From the NCBI RefSeq assembly GCF_039522585.1, contig NZ_BAAADR010000014.1: a stretch of 64,000 bases of DNA. One strand, given 5' to 3'. The notes below the pieces were generated by a model. That model was not told the origin of the DNA, did not search any database, and saw only the letters and a list, made by a program, of their open reading frames with translations. Within the stretch, counting starts at the first letter, position 1. Each line of letters opens with the position of its first letter. Shown in pieces: positions 15,386 to 24,386 of this stretch. This stretch comes from Bisbaumannia salifodinae (GTDB lineage: Bacteria; Pseudomonadota; Gammaproteobacteria; Pseudomonadales; Halomonadaceae). Position numbers and translations under genes: made by a program.

Positions 15386-17739
15386 TCGAAGTCGTCGCCG
15401 ACGAAGGGCAGGATGGCGTCCGCCACCGGCTTGAGCTGGCGGCTCAGGTAATGGTCGATATCGATGGGCGAGTGCCGTGCCTCCAGGGGCTCGGGGCCGG
15501 CGGTGGTGATCACGTAGCGGATCCAGCCGCCGTTCCGGTACTGGGGCGGCCGGCCCAGGCGGGCGTTATGCTCATCGGCCAGCCGCGCGGCACGCACCTG
15601 GGGCGGCACATTGCGCCGGTAGTCGTCGAGTCGCCGGCGCAGCCGCTTGCGATAGACCAGCCGATCGTCCTCCTCCCCCGCCTCTAGCCGCGCCACACAG
15701 TCTCGGATGGTGTGATTGATCGTCTCGCGCACATAGTCCCGGTAGGGCTCGCCGGTGAAGACGCGGCGGTAGAGCTCGCGCTGGAACGCCTGGGCCAGCG
15801 GCGTCCAGTCGCTGCGCACCGTCTCCATGCCCTTGAAGATAACCCGCTCCTCCCCCGCAGCGTCGCGCACCAGGCCGGCGTAGCGCTTCTTGCTGCCCGC
15901 CTCGGCGCCGCGAATGGTGGGCATCAAAAAACGCCGGTAGTGAGTCTCGAACTGCAGCTCCAGGGCACTCTCCAGGCCCAGCTCCTCGGCCAGGTGCCAG
16001 CGCCACCAGCCGTTGACCTGGGCCACCAGGCGCTGGCCGATAGTCGCCGCCTCGACCTCCTCGCAGGCCCGCCCCAGCCACACGAAGGTGGAATCGGTAT
16101 CGCCGTAGATCACCGTATAGCCCTCGGCCTCGATCAGCTCCCGGGTGCGATGCATGATGGCGTGGCCGCGGCGGGTGATCGACGAGGCCAGGCGGGCATC
16201 GAAGAAGCGACAGCCCTTGGAGCCCAGCACCCCGTAGAAGCTGTTCATGATGATCTTCAGCGCCTGGGAGAGCGGCGCATTGCCGGCGGCCTTGGCGGCC
16301 TCGCGACCGGCCCAGACCCGTTCGACGATGGCCGGCAGGGCATGATGGCGGCGCGAGAAGCGCCCCTCCAGGTAGCCGGGCACGGCGTCGGCTTCCTCCT
16401 CGGCGGCGATCAGCCCCACCGGGTCGATCAGGAAGGTGCGGATGATCGACGGGTAGAGGCTCTTGAAGTCGAGCACCAGCACCGAGTCGTAGAGGCCGGG
16501 GCGGGAATCCATGACGAAGCCGCCGGGGCTCTCCGCCGCTTGCCCCTCCCCCAGGTTGGGGGCCACGAAGCCCAGGCGGTGCATCGCCGGCAGGTAGAGG
16601 TGGGTAAAGGCGGCCACCGAGCCGCCGCTGCGATCGGCGGGAAGCCCAGTGACGCTGGCCCGCTCGAGCAGGAAGGCCAGTAGCTCGGTCGTCTCGAAGA
16701 TCCGCGTGACCAGCTCGCAATCCTTGAGGTTGTAGCGGGCCAGCGCCGGCTTGTCCTCGGCGAAGCGCCGCTCGATCTCCGCGAGGCGCTGGTAGGGATT
16801 ATCGACGGCCTTGCCCTCGCCGAGCAGGGTCCGGGCCACATGCTCCAGGCTGAAGGAGGCAAACTGCCAGGTGGCACCGCGCAGGGCCTCGATGCCATCG
16901 ACGATCAGCCGCCCGGGGGCAGAGACGAAGTGGTAGTTCTCCTGGCTGCCATGGGCGCGCCACTCCAGTGCCGTTCTCCCACGCCCCAGCCGCAGCGGCA
17001 CGCCCAGGGCCTCGGCATGCTTCTGGAGGAGACGCAGGTCGAACTGCACCAGGTTCCAGCCGATGATGACGTCGGGGTCGACCTCGGCGAACCAGGCATT
17101 GAGCCGCTCCAGCAGCTCGCCGCGACTGGCGCAGTAGTCGAGGGCAAAGTCGAGCTCCGCCGGGGCCTCGCCATTGGCCGGCCCCAGCATCAGCACCCGG
17201 CGCTCGGCACCGCTCTCCAGGGCGATGGAGTAGAGCTCGCCGCGGCCGCTGGTCTCGATATCCAGCGACACCATGCTAAGCGGCGGGCGATAATCCGGGG
17301 CGGGGCGCAGCCGGGCATCCTTCAGGCCGCCCTGGCCATCCGGGGTGCCGGTGACTTCCACCGGGGCGGTGATAAAGCGCTCCATCAGGTAGCGCTCCGG
17401 GGGGCGGATATCGGCCTCGAAGCAGTCGACGCCGGCCTCGCGCAGGCGTCGCACCAGGCGCTGCAGCTGGCGGTACTGGGGGCAATAGAGGCCGAGCACC
17501 GGGCGCCGCTGGAAGTCGCGAAGCTCAAGGGGGCGGAGTTCGGCCTCGCCGGCCAGCTCTCTCGACAACAAGGGCTCGGCCAGCCGGCGCTGCCCGGCGG
17601 GCAGGAAGGCCACCGAGGGCCGGGGCGCCAGGGTGACCCTCAGGGGCCCCTCGTCGGTGGCCAGCCAGAAGCTCACCCGCGTACCTGCCGCGCCCTCCTC
17701 CCAGTGCCGCGTCAGCAAAAACCCCTGCCGTGTGATCAC
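15352..17739 (-). CDS. polB: DNA polymerase II (family B)
   Basis: A 795-residue family B polymerase, close to the 783 residues of E. coli PolB. The 3'-5' exonuclease motifs are SLDIETSG (near 160), IIGWNLVQFDLRLL and YNLKDCELV. The polymerase motifs are DFKSLYPSIIRTF (motif A, near 425), KIIMNSFYGVLGS (motif B, near 495) and YGDTDSTFVW (motif C, near 545). It restarts or bypasses stalled forks and belongs to the SOS response in E. coli. I see no convincing LexA box upstream here. The start is an ATG in the GC-rich gap shared with the DUF411 gene. Confidence 0.95.
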   Translation of the reverse strand: MITRQGFLLTRHWEEGAAGTRVSFWLATDEGPLRVTLAPRPSVAFLPAGQRRLAEPLLSRELAGEAELRPLELRDFQRRPVLGLYCPQYRQLQRLVRRLREAGVDCFEADIRPPERYLMERFITAPVEVTGTPDGQGGLKDARLRPAPDYRPPLSMVSLDIETSGRGELYSIALESGAERRVLMLGPANGEAPAELDFALDYCASRGELLERLNAWFAEVDPDVIIGWNLVQFDLRLLQKHAEALGVPLRLGRGRTALEWRAHGSQENYHFVSAPGRLIVDGIEALRGATWQFASFSLEHVARTLLGEGKAVDNPYQRLAEIERRFAEDKPALARYNLKDCELVTRIFETTELLAFLLERASVTGLPADRSGGSVAAFTHLYLPAMHRLGFVAPNLGEGQAAESPGGFVMDSRPGLYDSVLVLDFKSLYPSIIRTFLIDPVGLIAAEEEADAVPGYLEGRFSRRHHALPAIVERVWAGREAAKAAGNAPLSQALKIIMNSFYGVLGSKGCRFFDARLASSITRRGHAIMHRTRELIEAEGYTVIYGDTDSTFVWLGRACEEVEAATIGQRLVAQVNGWWRWHLAEELGLESALELQFETHYRRFLMPTIRGAEAGSKKRYAGLVRDAAGEERVIFKGMETVRSDWTPLAQAFQRELYRRVFTGEPYRDYVRETINHTIRDCVARLEAGEEDDRLVYRKRLRRRLDDYRRNVPPQVRAARLADEHNARLGRPPQYRNGGWIRYVITTAGPEPLEARHSPIDIDHYLSRQLKPVADAILPFVGDDFDALIDRQLGLF

Positions 17740-17840
17740 CGCCCACCCTTATGCCATGACTCTCGGGCCATTCTAGCGCCATCGGCATGCCGACGCTTCG
17801 GACGGCGACCGCCGACGGCAGGGGCGGCGGGCCGGTGACG

Positions 17841-18281
17841 TCAGAGGGTCATATAGGGCGAGGCCTGATGATCCTCGAACCGATAGACCTCGTAGGGTTC
17901 GCGCTGGGGGCCCGGCATGCCCGGCGTGCCGAGGGGCATGCCGGCCAGGCCGATGCCGGCCGTGGCGGGGCGCTCCTCGAACAGCGACTCGACGGCGGCC
18001 AGCGGCACATGGCCCTCGATCCAGTAGTCGCCCAGCGACACGGTGTGGCAGGCACCGAGGCCATAGGGCACTCCGGCGGCCTGCTTGATCTCGCCCAGCT
18101 CGATATCATCGACCACGGTCACCGCGATGCCCAGGGTTTCCAGGTGGCGGGCATAGGCATCGCAGCAGCCGCACTGCGGGTTCTTGTACAGGGTGGCCTC
18201 CTGGGGCAAGGCGGCCTGGGCCGTGGCGGCCCCCAGCAGCAGGATGCCACCGGCAAGCAGCGCGATCAGGTGACGGTTCAT
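17841..18281 (-). CDS. DUF411 protein, probable periplasmic metal-binding
   Basis: Started at ATG 18281, the protein has 146 residues and a signal peptide (LIALLAGGILLLGAATAQA). The mature part has the DUF411 pattern: KNPQCGCCDAYARHLE with its CGCC cysteine motif, GVPYGLGACHT, and IEGHVP. Proteins of this family sit with copper-resistance genes and are thought to bind copper or act in its delivery. The longer upstream reading frame has no ribosome site. The ATG overlaps the stop of the small membrane gene (ATGA), so the two form a unit, divergent from the copper block. Confidence 0.85.
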   Translation of the reverse strand: MNRHLIALLAGGILLLGAATAQAALPQEATLYKNPQCGCCDAYARHLETLGIAVTVVDDIELGEIKQAAGVPYGLGACHTVSLGDYWIEGHVPLAAVESLFEERPATAGIGLAGMPLGTPGMPGPQREPYEVYRFEDHQASPYMTL

Positions 18282-18418
18282 CGACGATCCCCCTTGTGGG
18301 ACAGGAAAAGGTATTTGACGAGCGCGGCGATACCCAGGCCCAGCAACAGCAGGAAGGCGAGCGGCATTAGCCACCCCCACCAGGTGCCCATCAGGGCGAA
18401 GCAGTCGGCATTCATCAT
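18278..18418 (-). CDS. Small single-helix membrane protein, 46 residues
   Basis: A short frame beginning MMNADCFALMG, with GGGAG seven bases before the start, one strong transmembrane helix (WLMPLAFLLLLGLGIAALV) and a basic tail ending HKGDRR. It overlaps the DUF411 gene by four bases. I do not recognise a family. The coupling suggests a membrane partner in copper handling. Confidence 0.65.
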   Translation of the reverse strand: MMNADCFALMGTWWGWLMPLAFLLLLGLGIAALVKYLFLSHKGDRR

Positions 18419-18628
18419 GGCCCGGCTCCCGAGGCAGGCCCCGGCGAGGCGCCGCCGGGATAACGGCCTGAACCTAGCACCTATGGGTAGCCCCAAGGTC
18501 AAGTCCCCTGGGCTCCTGTATAGGGTTCCTGGGGGGCGAGGCATGGCTCGCCCCAGACGCACCACTGCCGAGGGTGGCATCCGGCTGCTAGGATAAGCGG
18601 CGCGGGGTGCACTCGCCGGCGCCACGGG

Positions 18629-18660
18629 TTCAGGCCCGTTTCAGGTTCGTGCGCTATAAA
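18629..18660 (+). promoter_or_regulatory. Copper-operon promoter with TTCAG direct repeat
   Basis: TTCAG at 18629-18633 and 18640-18644 (11-bp period) precede TATAAA at 18655-18660 by 10 bp. A direct repeat in place of a -35 box is the layout of OmpR/PhoP-type activation. The same repeat and spacing recur before copA (21180). The rest of the gap 18419-18695 shows no other element. Confidence 0.65.
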
Positions 18661-18695
18661 CGAGCCTCCCCAGACACCACGCAAGAGGTGACACC

Positions 18696-19184
18696 ATGCG
18701 CAAGACGCTGCTGGCCCTGCTCCTCGGCCTGACCGCGACCACCGCCTTCGCCGCCGGCGAACACGGCGGCTCCCATGACGCCACCGGTGAGGCCGATATC
18801 GATCGCACCATTCGTTTCGAGGCAGGCGACATGTGGTTCGCCCCCGAGGGGCTCGATATTGCCCCGGGCGAAACCCTCCGCTTCGAGATCACCAATACCG
18901 GTCATCTCGAGCATGAATTCGTCATCGGCGATGCCGAGGCTCAGGAGGCTCATCGCCGGATGATGCTGGAGATGGGCGGCAGCCATGGCCATGGCGAACA
19001 CGGCGGCCATGATATGGCCGAGGGGGCGCATGGCGGTCAGATGCCCTCGGTGACCATCGCGCCGGGCGAGACGGCGGTGCTGGTCTGGACGGCCCCGGCG
19101 AATGTGGACGACCTGGAGTACGCCTGCAATATCCCGGGCCACTATGAGGCCGGCATGTCCGGGACCCTCGAGTTCCAGGGATGA
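18696..19184 (+). CDS. Cupredoxin-like periplasmic copper protein
   Basis: A 162-residue protein with a signal peptide (LLALLLGLTATTAFA) and a plastocyanin-like fold. The copper ligands would be the histidine in GHLEHEFVI and the cysteine, histidine and methionine of YACNIPGHYEAGM, a type 1 (blue) site. A His/Met-rich loop (residues about 95-115, GGSHGHGEHGGH) is inserted between the strands and may take extra copper. It leads an operon with a response regulator and sensor, pointing to periplasmic copper storage or tolerance. Confidence 0.87.
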   Translation: MRKTLLALLLGLTATTAFAAGEHGGSHDATGEADIDRTIRFEAGDMWFAPEGLDIAPGETLRFEITNTGHLEHEFVIGDAEAQEAHRRMMLEMGGSHGHGEHGGHDMAEGAHGGQMPSVTIAPGETAVLVWTAPANVDDLEYACNIPGHYEAGMSGTLEFQG

Positions 19185-19193
19185 GCTTGCCGC

Positions 19194-19859
19194 ATGAAAC
19201 TGTTGCTTCTCGAGGATGACGACCTGCTCGCCGAGAGCCTGGCCGAGAGCCTGAAAGACAACGGTTACCGCACCGACCTGGCCACCTCCCTGGGGGCGGC
19301 CAGGTCACTGATGGCCACCGAGACCTATGCGCTGGCCATCCTCGACCTGGGGCTGCCGGATGGATCGGGCCTGGCGCTGCTCAGGCAGTGGCGTCAGCAG
19401 GGTCGCGACCTGCCGGTATTGATCCTGACCGCCCGCGACACCTGGGAAGACAAGGTCGTGGGGCTGGAAGGCGGCGCGGATGACTACCTCACCAAACCCT
19501 TCCACGAGCCCGAGCTGATCGCCAGGATCAAGGCGCTGTTGCGGCGGCGTTCCGGCCACCTCTCCCAGCGACTCTCGCTCAACGGCGTCTGCCTGGATGA
19601 GGCCAACCAGAGCGTCAGCGTCGACGGGGGACCCTGGCACTCCCTGACGAGCACCGAGTTTCGCCTGCTGCGCTACTTCATGCACCACCCCGATCGCATC
19701 CTCTCCAAGGCGCACCTGCTCGATCAGCTCTATGCCCTGGATCAGGACGCGGCGGCCCCCAACCTGGTCGAGGTCTATATCGGGCGGCTGAGACGCCACC
19801 TCGGCAGGTCGCGGATCGAGACCCGGCGCGGCCAGGGGTATCGCTTTGTTTCGCATTGA
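19194..19859 (+). CDS. OmpR-family response regulator (CopR/CusR/PhoP-like)
   Basis: A 221-residue two-domain regulator. The receiver domain has the acidic pair (LEDDDLL), the phospho-acceptor aspartate in AILDLGLPDGSG and the lysine in DYLTKPF. The C-terminal winged helix ends with VEVYIGRLRRHLG and TRRGQGYRF. Placed between a cupredoxin gene and copAB, it is presumably the copper-responsive regulator, and the TTCAG direct repeats at 18629 and 21180 are its likely targets. It begins 9 nt after the cupredoxin stop. Confidence 0.9.
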   Translation: MKLLLLEDDDLLAESLAESLKDNGYRTDLATSLGAARSLMATETYALAILDLGLPDGSGLALLRQWRQQGRDLPVLILTARDTWEDKVVGLEGGADDYLTKPFHEPELIARIKALLRRRSGHLSQRLSLNGVCLDEANQSVSVDGGPWHSLTSTEFRLLRYFMHHPDRILSKAHLLDQLYALDQDAAAPNLVEVYIGRLRRHLGRSRIETRRGQGYRFVSH

Positions 19860-21168
19860 TCGACGCAGCCTGCGGATGCGGTTGCTGGCCTGGCTCTCCG
19901 GCATCGCCCTGCTGGTGACCGGCACCACCTGGCTGCTGCACGGCATCCTGCTGCAGGACCTGGCCCGCGACTTCCTGGGGGCCCGGCTGGCACGGGAGGC
20001 CGACCACGCCATCGACCAGCTGCGCCAGGATCGGTTGGCCACGCCGGCCCTGCTCGATTCGGCGAGTCGTGGCTATCAGGTCTTCCACCACCTCTATGTG
20101 CTGCGCCTCGGCGATGACATCAGCGCCTCGACACCCCACTGGCGAGGCGTCCTGGCCGAGGTGCTCGACGCCCCCGGTGATGCCCTCGTCGAGGTCGAGG
20201 CGCAGGCGCAACACCTGCTGGTCTATCGACGCCACTTCACCATGAACGGCAATGACGGCGTCCTGCTGGTGGGGGAGGATTTCGCGCAGGTCGAAGCGGG
20301 GCTGCACCAGTTGCACTGGTGGGTCGGCGGTATCGCCGCCGGGCTGCTGTTGCTGCTGGTCTCCCTGAATCTGCTGGCGGTCAATCGGGGGCTGATTCCC
20401 CTCGCCCGGCTTCGCGACCAGTTGGGCGAACTGCGCCTGGGGCAGCGGGAACGCCTCTCCCCGGACGTGCCCTCGGAGCTGGATAGCCTGGTCATGCAGC
20501 TCAACCATTTCATGGACGAGATCGACGCTCGCCTGCAGCGCTCCCGTGACTCATCGGCCGACCTCTCCCATGCCCTGAAGACGCCGCTGGCGGCGGTCAC
20601 CCAGGTGCTGAGGGGGGCGCGTCCCATCGACGACGAGCGTCGCCAGAAGTTGGTGCGGCGCCTCGAGGAGGTGCATGCCCAACTGGATGCACAGCTACGG
20701 CACTCACGCATCGCCGGCCCCCATGCCGGGCGCATGAGTGACCCGCACCGGGATGGCACCCGCCTGATCGAGCTGTTTCGCGCCCTCTACCCGGATCGAC
20801 GGTTCACCCTGCGCCTGCCGCAGGCCAGCGACCAGCGCGTGCCCATCGAGGCCCAGGATCTCTCCGAAATGCTGGGCATCCTGCTCGATAACGCCGGGAA
20901 ATGGGCCACCCGCGAGGTGACCTGCCGCCTCACCATCACGGACACCCTGCGTATCCTCGTCGAGGACGATGGGCCCGGCGTCGCCGAGGCCGACCTGTGC
21001 CGTCTCGGTCGGCGGGGCACGCGACTCGATGAGCGCCACCCCGGGTACGGGCTGGGCCTGTCGATCCTCACGCAACTGGTATCGCGCTACTCGGGACAGA
21101 CTCGGTTTGCCACCAGCCCGCTCGGCGGCCTGAGGGTCGAGCTGACGATCCCCCTACGGCCGGGGTAA
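19846..21168 (+). CDS. Sensor histidine kinase of the copper two-component system
   Basis: A 440-residue kinase read from TTG 19846, which overlaps the regulator by 14 nt and follows an AGGGG box; an ATG at 19876 is the alternative start. It has two membrane helices (near residues 12-30 and 160-180) around a periplasmic sensor, then an H box (DLSHALKTPLAAV), an N box (LLDNAGKWATRE) and G boxes (EDDGPGVAE, GYGLGLSIL). The SHALKTPLA form of the H box is that of PhoQ-type kinases. Context points to periplasmic copper sensing, but no metal-binding motif is obvious. Confidence 0.88.
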   Translation: MFRIDRRSLRMRLLAWLSGIALLVTGTTWLLHGILLQDLARDFLGARLAREADHAIDQLRQDRLATPALLDSASRGYQVFHHLYVLRLGDDISASTPHWRGVLAEVLDAPGDALVEVEAQAQHLLVYRRHFTMNGNDGVLLVGEDFAQVEAGLHQLHWWVGGIAAGLLLLLVSLNLLAVNRGLIPLARLRDQLGELRLGQRERLSPDVPSELDSLVMQLNHFMDEIDARLQRSRDSSADLSHALKTPLAAVTQVLRGARPIDDERRQKLVRRLEEVHAQLDAQLRHSRIAGPHAGRMSDPHRDGTRLIELFRALYPDRRFTLRLPQASDQRVPIEAQDLSEMLGILLDNAGKWATREVTCRLTITDTLRILVEDDGPGVAEADLCRLGRRGTRLDERHPGYGLGLSILTQLVSRYSGQTRFATSPLGGLRVELTIPLRPG

Positions 21169-21179
21169 GGCCAGTTTTT

Positions 21180-21211
21180 TTCAGGGCGAATTCAGCTTGT
21201 CCCCTCAAGAT
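21180..21211 (+). promoter_or_regulatory. copA promoter with TTCAG direct repeat
   Basis: TTCAG at 21180-21184 and 21191-21195 (11-bp period), with a weak -10 (CAAGAT, 21206-21211) 10 bp further. Same geometry as before the cupredoxin gene. Confidence 0.6.
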
Positions 21212-21242
21212 GGCTCCGACCAGACACTGACGGGAGTCCTGC

Positions 21243-23072
21243 ATGGCAAGTTCGAGAGTCATCACCCAGCCGCTGTCCCGCCGCCAGCTCCTGAAAGGCG
21301 GCGCGGCCCTCGGCCTGGGATCGGCGGCCGCCCTGGGCCTTCGCCCCAGTTGGGCCGACCCCTGGGGCCAGACCAGCGCCTATGCCAAGGGCGTCGAGGA
21401 GGGGCCCGAGGTGTCCCTGGCGATCCGTCGGGAATCACTGCCAATCGCCGGCCAGGAAGCCCATCCGATCAGCATCAACGGTACCAGCCCCGGGCCGCTG
21501 ATTCGCCTCAGGGAGGGCCAGGATGCCGTGCTGCGGGTCACCAACCTGCTCGACGAGCCCACCTCCATTCACTGGCATGGCCTGATCCTGCCCCCCGGGA
21601 TGGACGGCGTGCCGGGGATCAGCTTCGCCGGCATCGCCCCCGGCGAGACCTTCACCTACCGCTTTCCGGTGCGCCAGAACGGCACCTACTGGTATCACAG
21701 CCACTCCGGCCTGCAGGAGCAGCTCGGCCATGCCGGCCCCCTGATCATCGACGCCGCCGAGCGCGAGCCCTTCCGCTACGACCGCGAGCATGTGCTGCTG
21801 CTCACCGACTGGACCTTCGAGGAGCCCATGGCGGTGTTCCGCAACCTGAAGACCGCCGAGGGTTACTACAACTTCCAGGAGCGTACCGTCGCCGACTTCT
21901 TCGCCGACGTGCGCGAACGGGGCTTCGCCGCGACGGCCGAACGGCGCGGCATGTGGGCGCGGATGCGCATGAGTTCGCGGGATATCGCCGATGTGACCGG
22001 CAGCACCTACCGCTACCTGATCAATGGTCATTCGCCCGAGGAGAACTGGACGGCGCTGTTCCGGGCCGGCGAACGGATTCGCCTGCGGATCATCAACGGC
22101 TCGGCGATGAGCTACTTCGACGTACGCATCCCGGGGCTGAGGATGACCGTGGTGGCCGCCGACGGCCAGCCGGTGCAGCCGGTCCCCGTCGACGAGTTCC
22201 GTATCGCGGTGGCCGAGACCTATGACGTCCTGGTGGCCCCCGAGGACGACACCGCCTATACCCTCTTCGCCGAGTCCATGGACCGCAGCGGCTATGCCCG
22301 TGCCACCCTGGCGCCCCGGGAGGGGATGGAGGCGGAGCTCCCCGAGCGTCGCCGGATCGCCGACCGCGGCATGGAGGCCATGGGCGCCCACGGCATGGCG
22401 GGCATGGATCACTCCACGATGGAGGGAATGGACCACTCCGGCATGGGAGACATGGATCACTCCACGATGGAGGGGATGGGTCACTCCGGCATGGGAGGCA
22501 TGGATCACTCCAATATGCCGGGGATGGATCATTCCGCCATGCCGGGCATCTCGGGTGAACAGGACAGAATCACCGCCGGTGGCATGCTGGCGGCAGGCGC
22601 GGCACAACCGGGCTCCCGCTACGACCAGGCCGGCATCGGCATCGATCCCGATGAACGCCGCGTGCTGGTTTACCGCGACCTCAAGGCCTTTACTCCCTGG
22701 CCGGATCGTCGCGAACCGGGCCGCGAGCTGGAACTGCACCTCACCGGCAACATGGAACGCTATATGTGGTCCTTCGATGGCCGGAAATTCAGTGAGGTAA
22801 GCGGCCCCATTCATTTCGCCAAGGATGAGCGCCTGCGACTGATCCTGATCAACAACACCATGATGGAACACCCCATCCATCTCCACGGCATGTGGATGGA
22901 GCTCGAGAACGGCCAGGGCGAGCTGATTCCCCGCAAGCATACCCTCAACGTCAAGCCCGGCGAGCGGGTCTCGGCGCTGATCACCGCCGACGCCGAGGGC
23001 AGCTGGGCCTTCCATTGCCACCTGCTCTACCACATGGACGCCGGCATGTTCCGTGTCGTCGAGGTGTCGTAA
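21243..23072 (+). CDS. copA: Copper resistance multicopper oxidase CopA
   Basis: A 609-residue multicopper oxidase. The N-terminus has a twin-arginine signal (SRRQLLKGG). Copper-site motifs are SIHWHGLILP and TYWYHSHSG in domain 1, and HPIHLHGMW and WAFHCHLLYHMDAGM at the C-terminus. These supply the type 1 and trinuclear sites. A Met/His-rich insert near residues 380-436 is typical of CopA and binds extra copper. It oxidises Cu(I) in the periplasm. copB follows after 9 nt. Confidence 0.95.
   Translation: MASSRVITQPLSRRQLLKGGAALGLGSAAALGLRPSWADPWGQTSAYAKGVEEGPEVSLAIRRESLPIAGQEAHPISINGTSPGPLIRLREGQDAVLRVTNLLDEPTSIHWHGLILPPGMDGVPGISFAGIAPGETFTYRFPVRQNGTYWYHSHSGLQEQLGHAGPLIIDAAEREPFRYDREHVLLLTDWTFEEPMAVFRNLKTAEGYYNFQERTVADFFADVRERGFAATAERRGMWARMRMSSRDIADVTGSTYRYLINGHSPEENWTALFRAGERIRLRIINGSAMSYFDVRIPGLRMTVVAADGQPVQPVPVDEFRIAVAETYDVLVAPEDDTAYTLFAESMDRSGYARATLAPREGMEAELPERRRIADRGMEAMGAHGMAGMDHSTMEGMDHSGMGDMDHSTMEGMGHSGMGGMDHSNMPGMDHSAMPGISGEQDRITAGGMLAAGAAQPGSRYDQAGIGIDPDERRVLVYRDLKAFTPWPDRREPGRELELHLTGNMERYMWSFDGRKFSEVSGPIHFAKDERLRLILINNTMMEHPIHLHGMWMELENGQGELIPRKHTLNVKPGERVSALITADAEGSWAFHCHLLYHMDAGMFRVVEVS
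22404..22547 (+). repeat. 48-bp tandem repeat coding the CopA Met/His-rich segment
   Basis: Three units of 48 bp start at 22404, 22452 and 22500. Each codes 16 residues of the type MDHSxMxGMxHSxMxG. The first two are nearly identical at the DNA level, so the count can change by slippage. Confidence 0.85.
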
Positions 23073-23081
23073 GGAGAAACC

Positions 23082-23852
23082 ATGACTACCCGAGCCTCAA
23101 TAACCGCGGCCGGCGTCCTGCTGGCCATGGCCACGCTCCCCACCGCCCAGGCGGAGGACGGCTACGATGCCCCGCCCGACTGGCCCGCCCCGATGGTCGA
23201 GCACAACATGGGCATGGCACTGTTCGAGCGACTGGAATACGCCGTGCCCGACAAGGGCGAAGAAGCGCTAATCTGGGACTTTCAGGCCTGGTACGGCGGC
23301 GACGTCAACCGCCTCTACCTGAAGTCCGAAGGCGAGAACGTCCAGGGCGACGGCGAGGATGCCGAGTTCGAATCGCTGGAGTTGCTCTATGGCCGCCTTA
23401 TCGCCGACTTCTGGGAGCTCCAGGGCGGCATCGGCTATCAGGGCGGGGTCTTCTCCGACGACCATGCCGAGCGCACCTACGCCGTGATCGGCCTCCAGGG
23501 CGTGATGCCCTACGGCATCGAGACTGACCTGGCGCTGCAAGTCAGCGACGACGGCGACGTCTCGGCCAGCGTCGAGGGAGAGTACGACCTGCGTCTCACT
23601 CAGCGCCTGTACCTGCAGCCACGCACCGAGATCGCCGTGGCCGCCGGCGAGGCCGAGGCGTTCGGCGTCGGCGAGGGGCTCAACTCGGTTCGCGTCGGCC
23701 TGCGTCTGCGCTACGAGATCACCCGTCGTGTCGCCCCCTATCTCGGCACCTACTGGGAGAAACGCTATGGGGAAACCGCCGACCTGGCCCGCGCCGACGG
23801 CGACCCCAGCGAAGATACCGGCGTCGTCGCCGGGATCAGGCTGATGTTCTGA
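23082..23852 (+). CDS. copB: Copper resistance outer-membrane protein CopB
   Basis: A 256-residue beta-barrel protein with a signal peptide ending near AQAEDG. It carries the CopB family features DFQAWYGGDVNRLYLKSEG, a central SLELLYGRLIADFWELQGG and a C-terminal EDTGVVAGIRLMF ending in phenylalanine. The Met/His-rich N-terminal tail seen in some CopB proteins is short here. Partner of CopA in periplasmic copper tolerance. Confidence 0.92.
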   Translation: MTTRASITAAGVLLAMATLPTAQAEDGYDAPPDWPAPMVEHNMGMALFERLEYAVPDKGEEALIWDFQAWYGGDVNRLYLKSEGENVQGDGEDAEFESLELLYGRLIADFWELQGGIGYQGGVFSDDHAERTYAVIGLQGVMPYGIETDLALQVSDDGDVSASVEGEYDLRLTQRLYLQPRTEIAVAAGEAEAFGVGEGLNSVRVGLRLRYEITRRVAPYLGTYWEKRYGETADLARADGDPSEDTGVVAGIRLMF

Positions 23853-23880
23853 CACCACCCGCGGGACCGCGGCGGCACCA

Positions 23881-24318
23881 TTACGCCAGGTGCGGCATGA
23901 GCCACTGGGCCAGTTGGGCCGGCTGCATCACCCCGGCCTGGCGCGCCACCTCGCGGCCCTCGCGGAACACCATCAGGGTGGGGATGCTGCGGATGCCGAA
24001 GCGCCCGGCCAAGGCCTGCTGCGCCTCGGTATCCAGCTTGGCGAAGCGCATGCGCGGCTCCAGCTCCCGGGCGACCTGGGCGAAGAGCGGCGCCATCATC
24101 TGGCAGGGCCCGCACCAGCCGGCCCAGAAGTCCACTACCACCGGCAGCTCGCTGCGCGCCACCAGGGCGGAGAAGTTATCGGCGGTCAGCGCCACCGGTT
24201 CTCCGGTGAACAGCGGTTGCTTGCACTTGCCGCAGCGCGGCCCATCATCCAGGCGCACCCGGCTGACGCGATTGACGGCATGGCAATGGGGGCAACCCAG
24301 AGTCAGGGCATCGGACAT
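23881..24318 (-). CDS. trxC: Thioredoxin 2
   Basis: A 145-residue thioredoxin with the N-terminal zinc ribbon of TrxC (CPHC near residue 9 and CGKC near residue 29) and the active site WAGWCGPC. It reduces disulfides in the cytoplasm; in E. coli it is induced by oxidative stress. It is convergent with copB. Confidence 0.95.
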   Translation of the reverse strand: MSDALTLGCPHCHAVNRVSRVRLDDGPRCGKCKQPLFTGEPVALTADNFSALVARSELPVVVDFWAGWCGPCQMMAPLFAQVARELEPRMRFAKLDTEAQQALAGRFGIRSIPTLMVFREGREVARQAGVMQPAQLAQWLMPHLA

Positions 24319-24386
24319 GGGAGTCTCCGGAGCGAAATCGGCCTAAGGTCCCCCCCAAGATGGGGGCGAGGCCACCCGGCCTCAAG

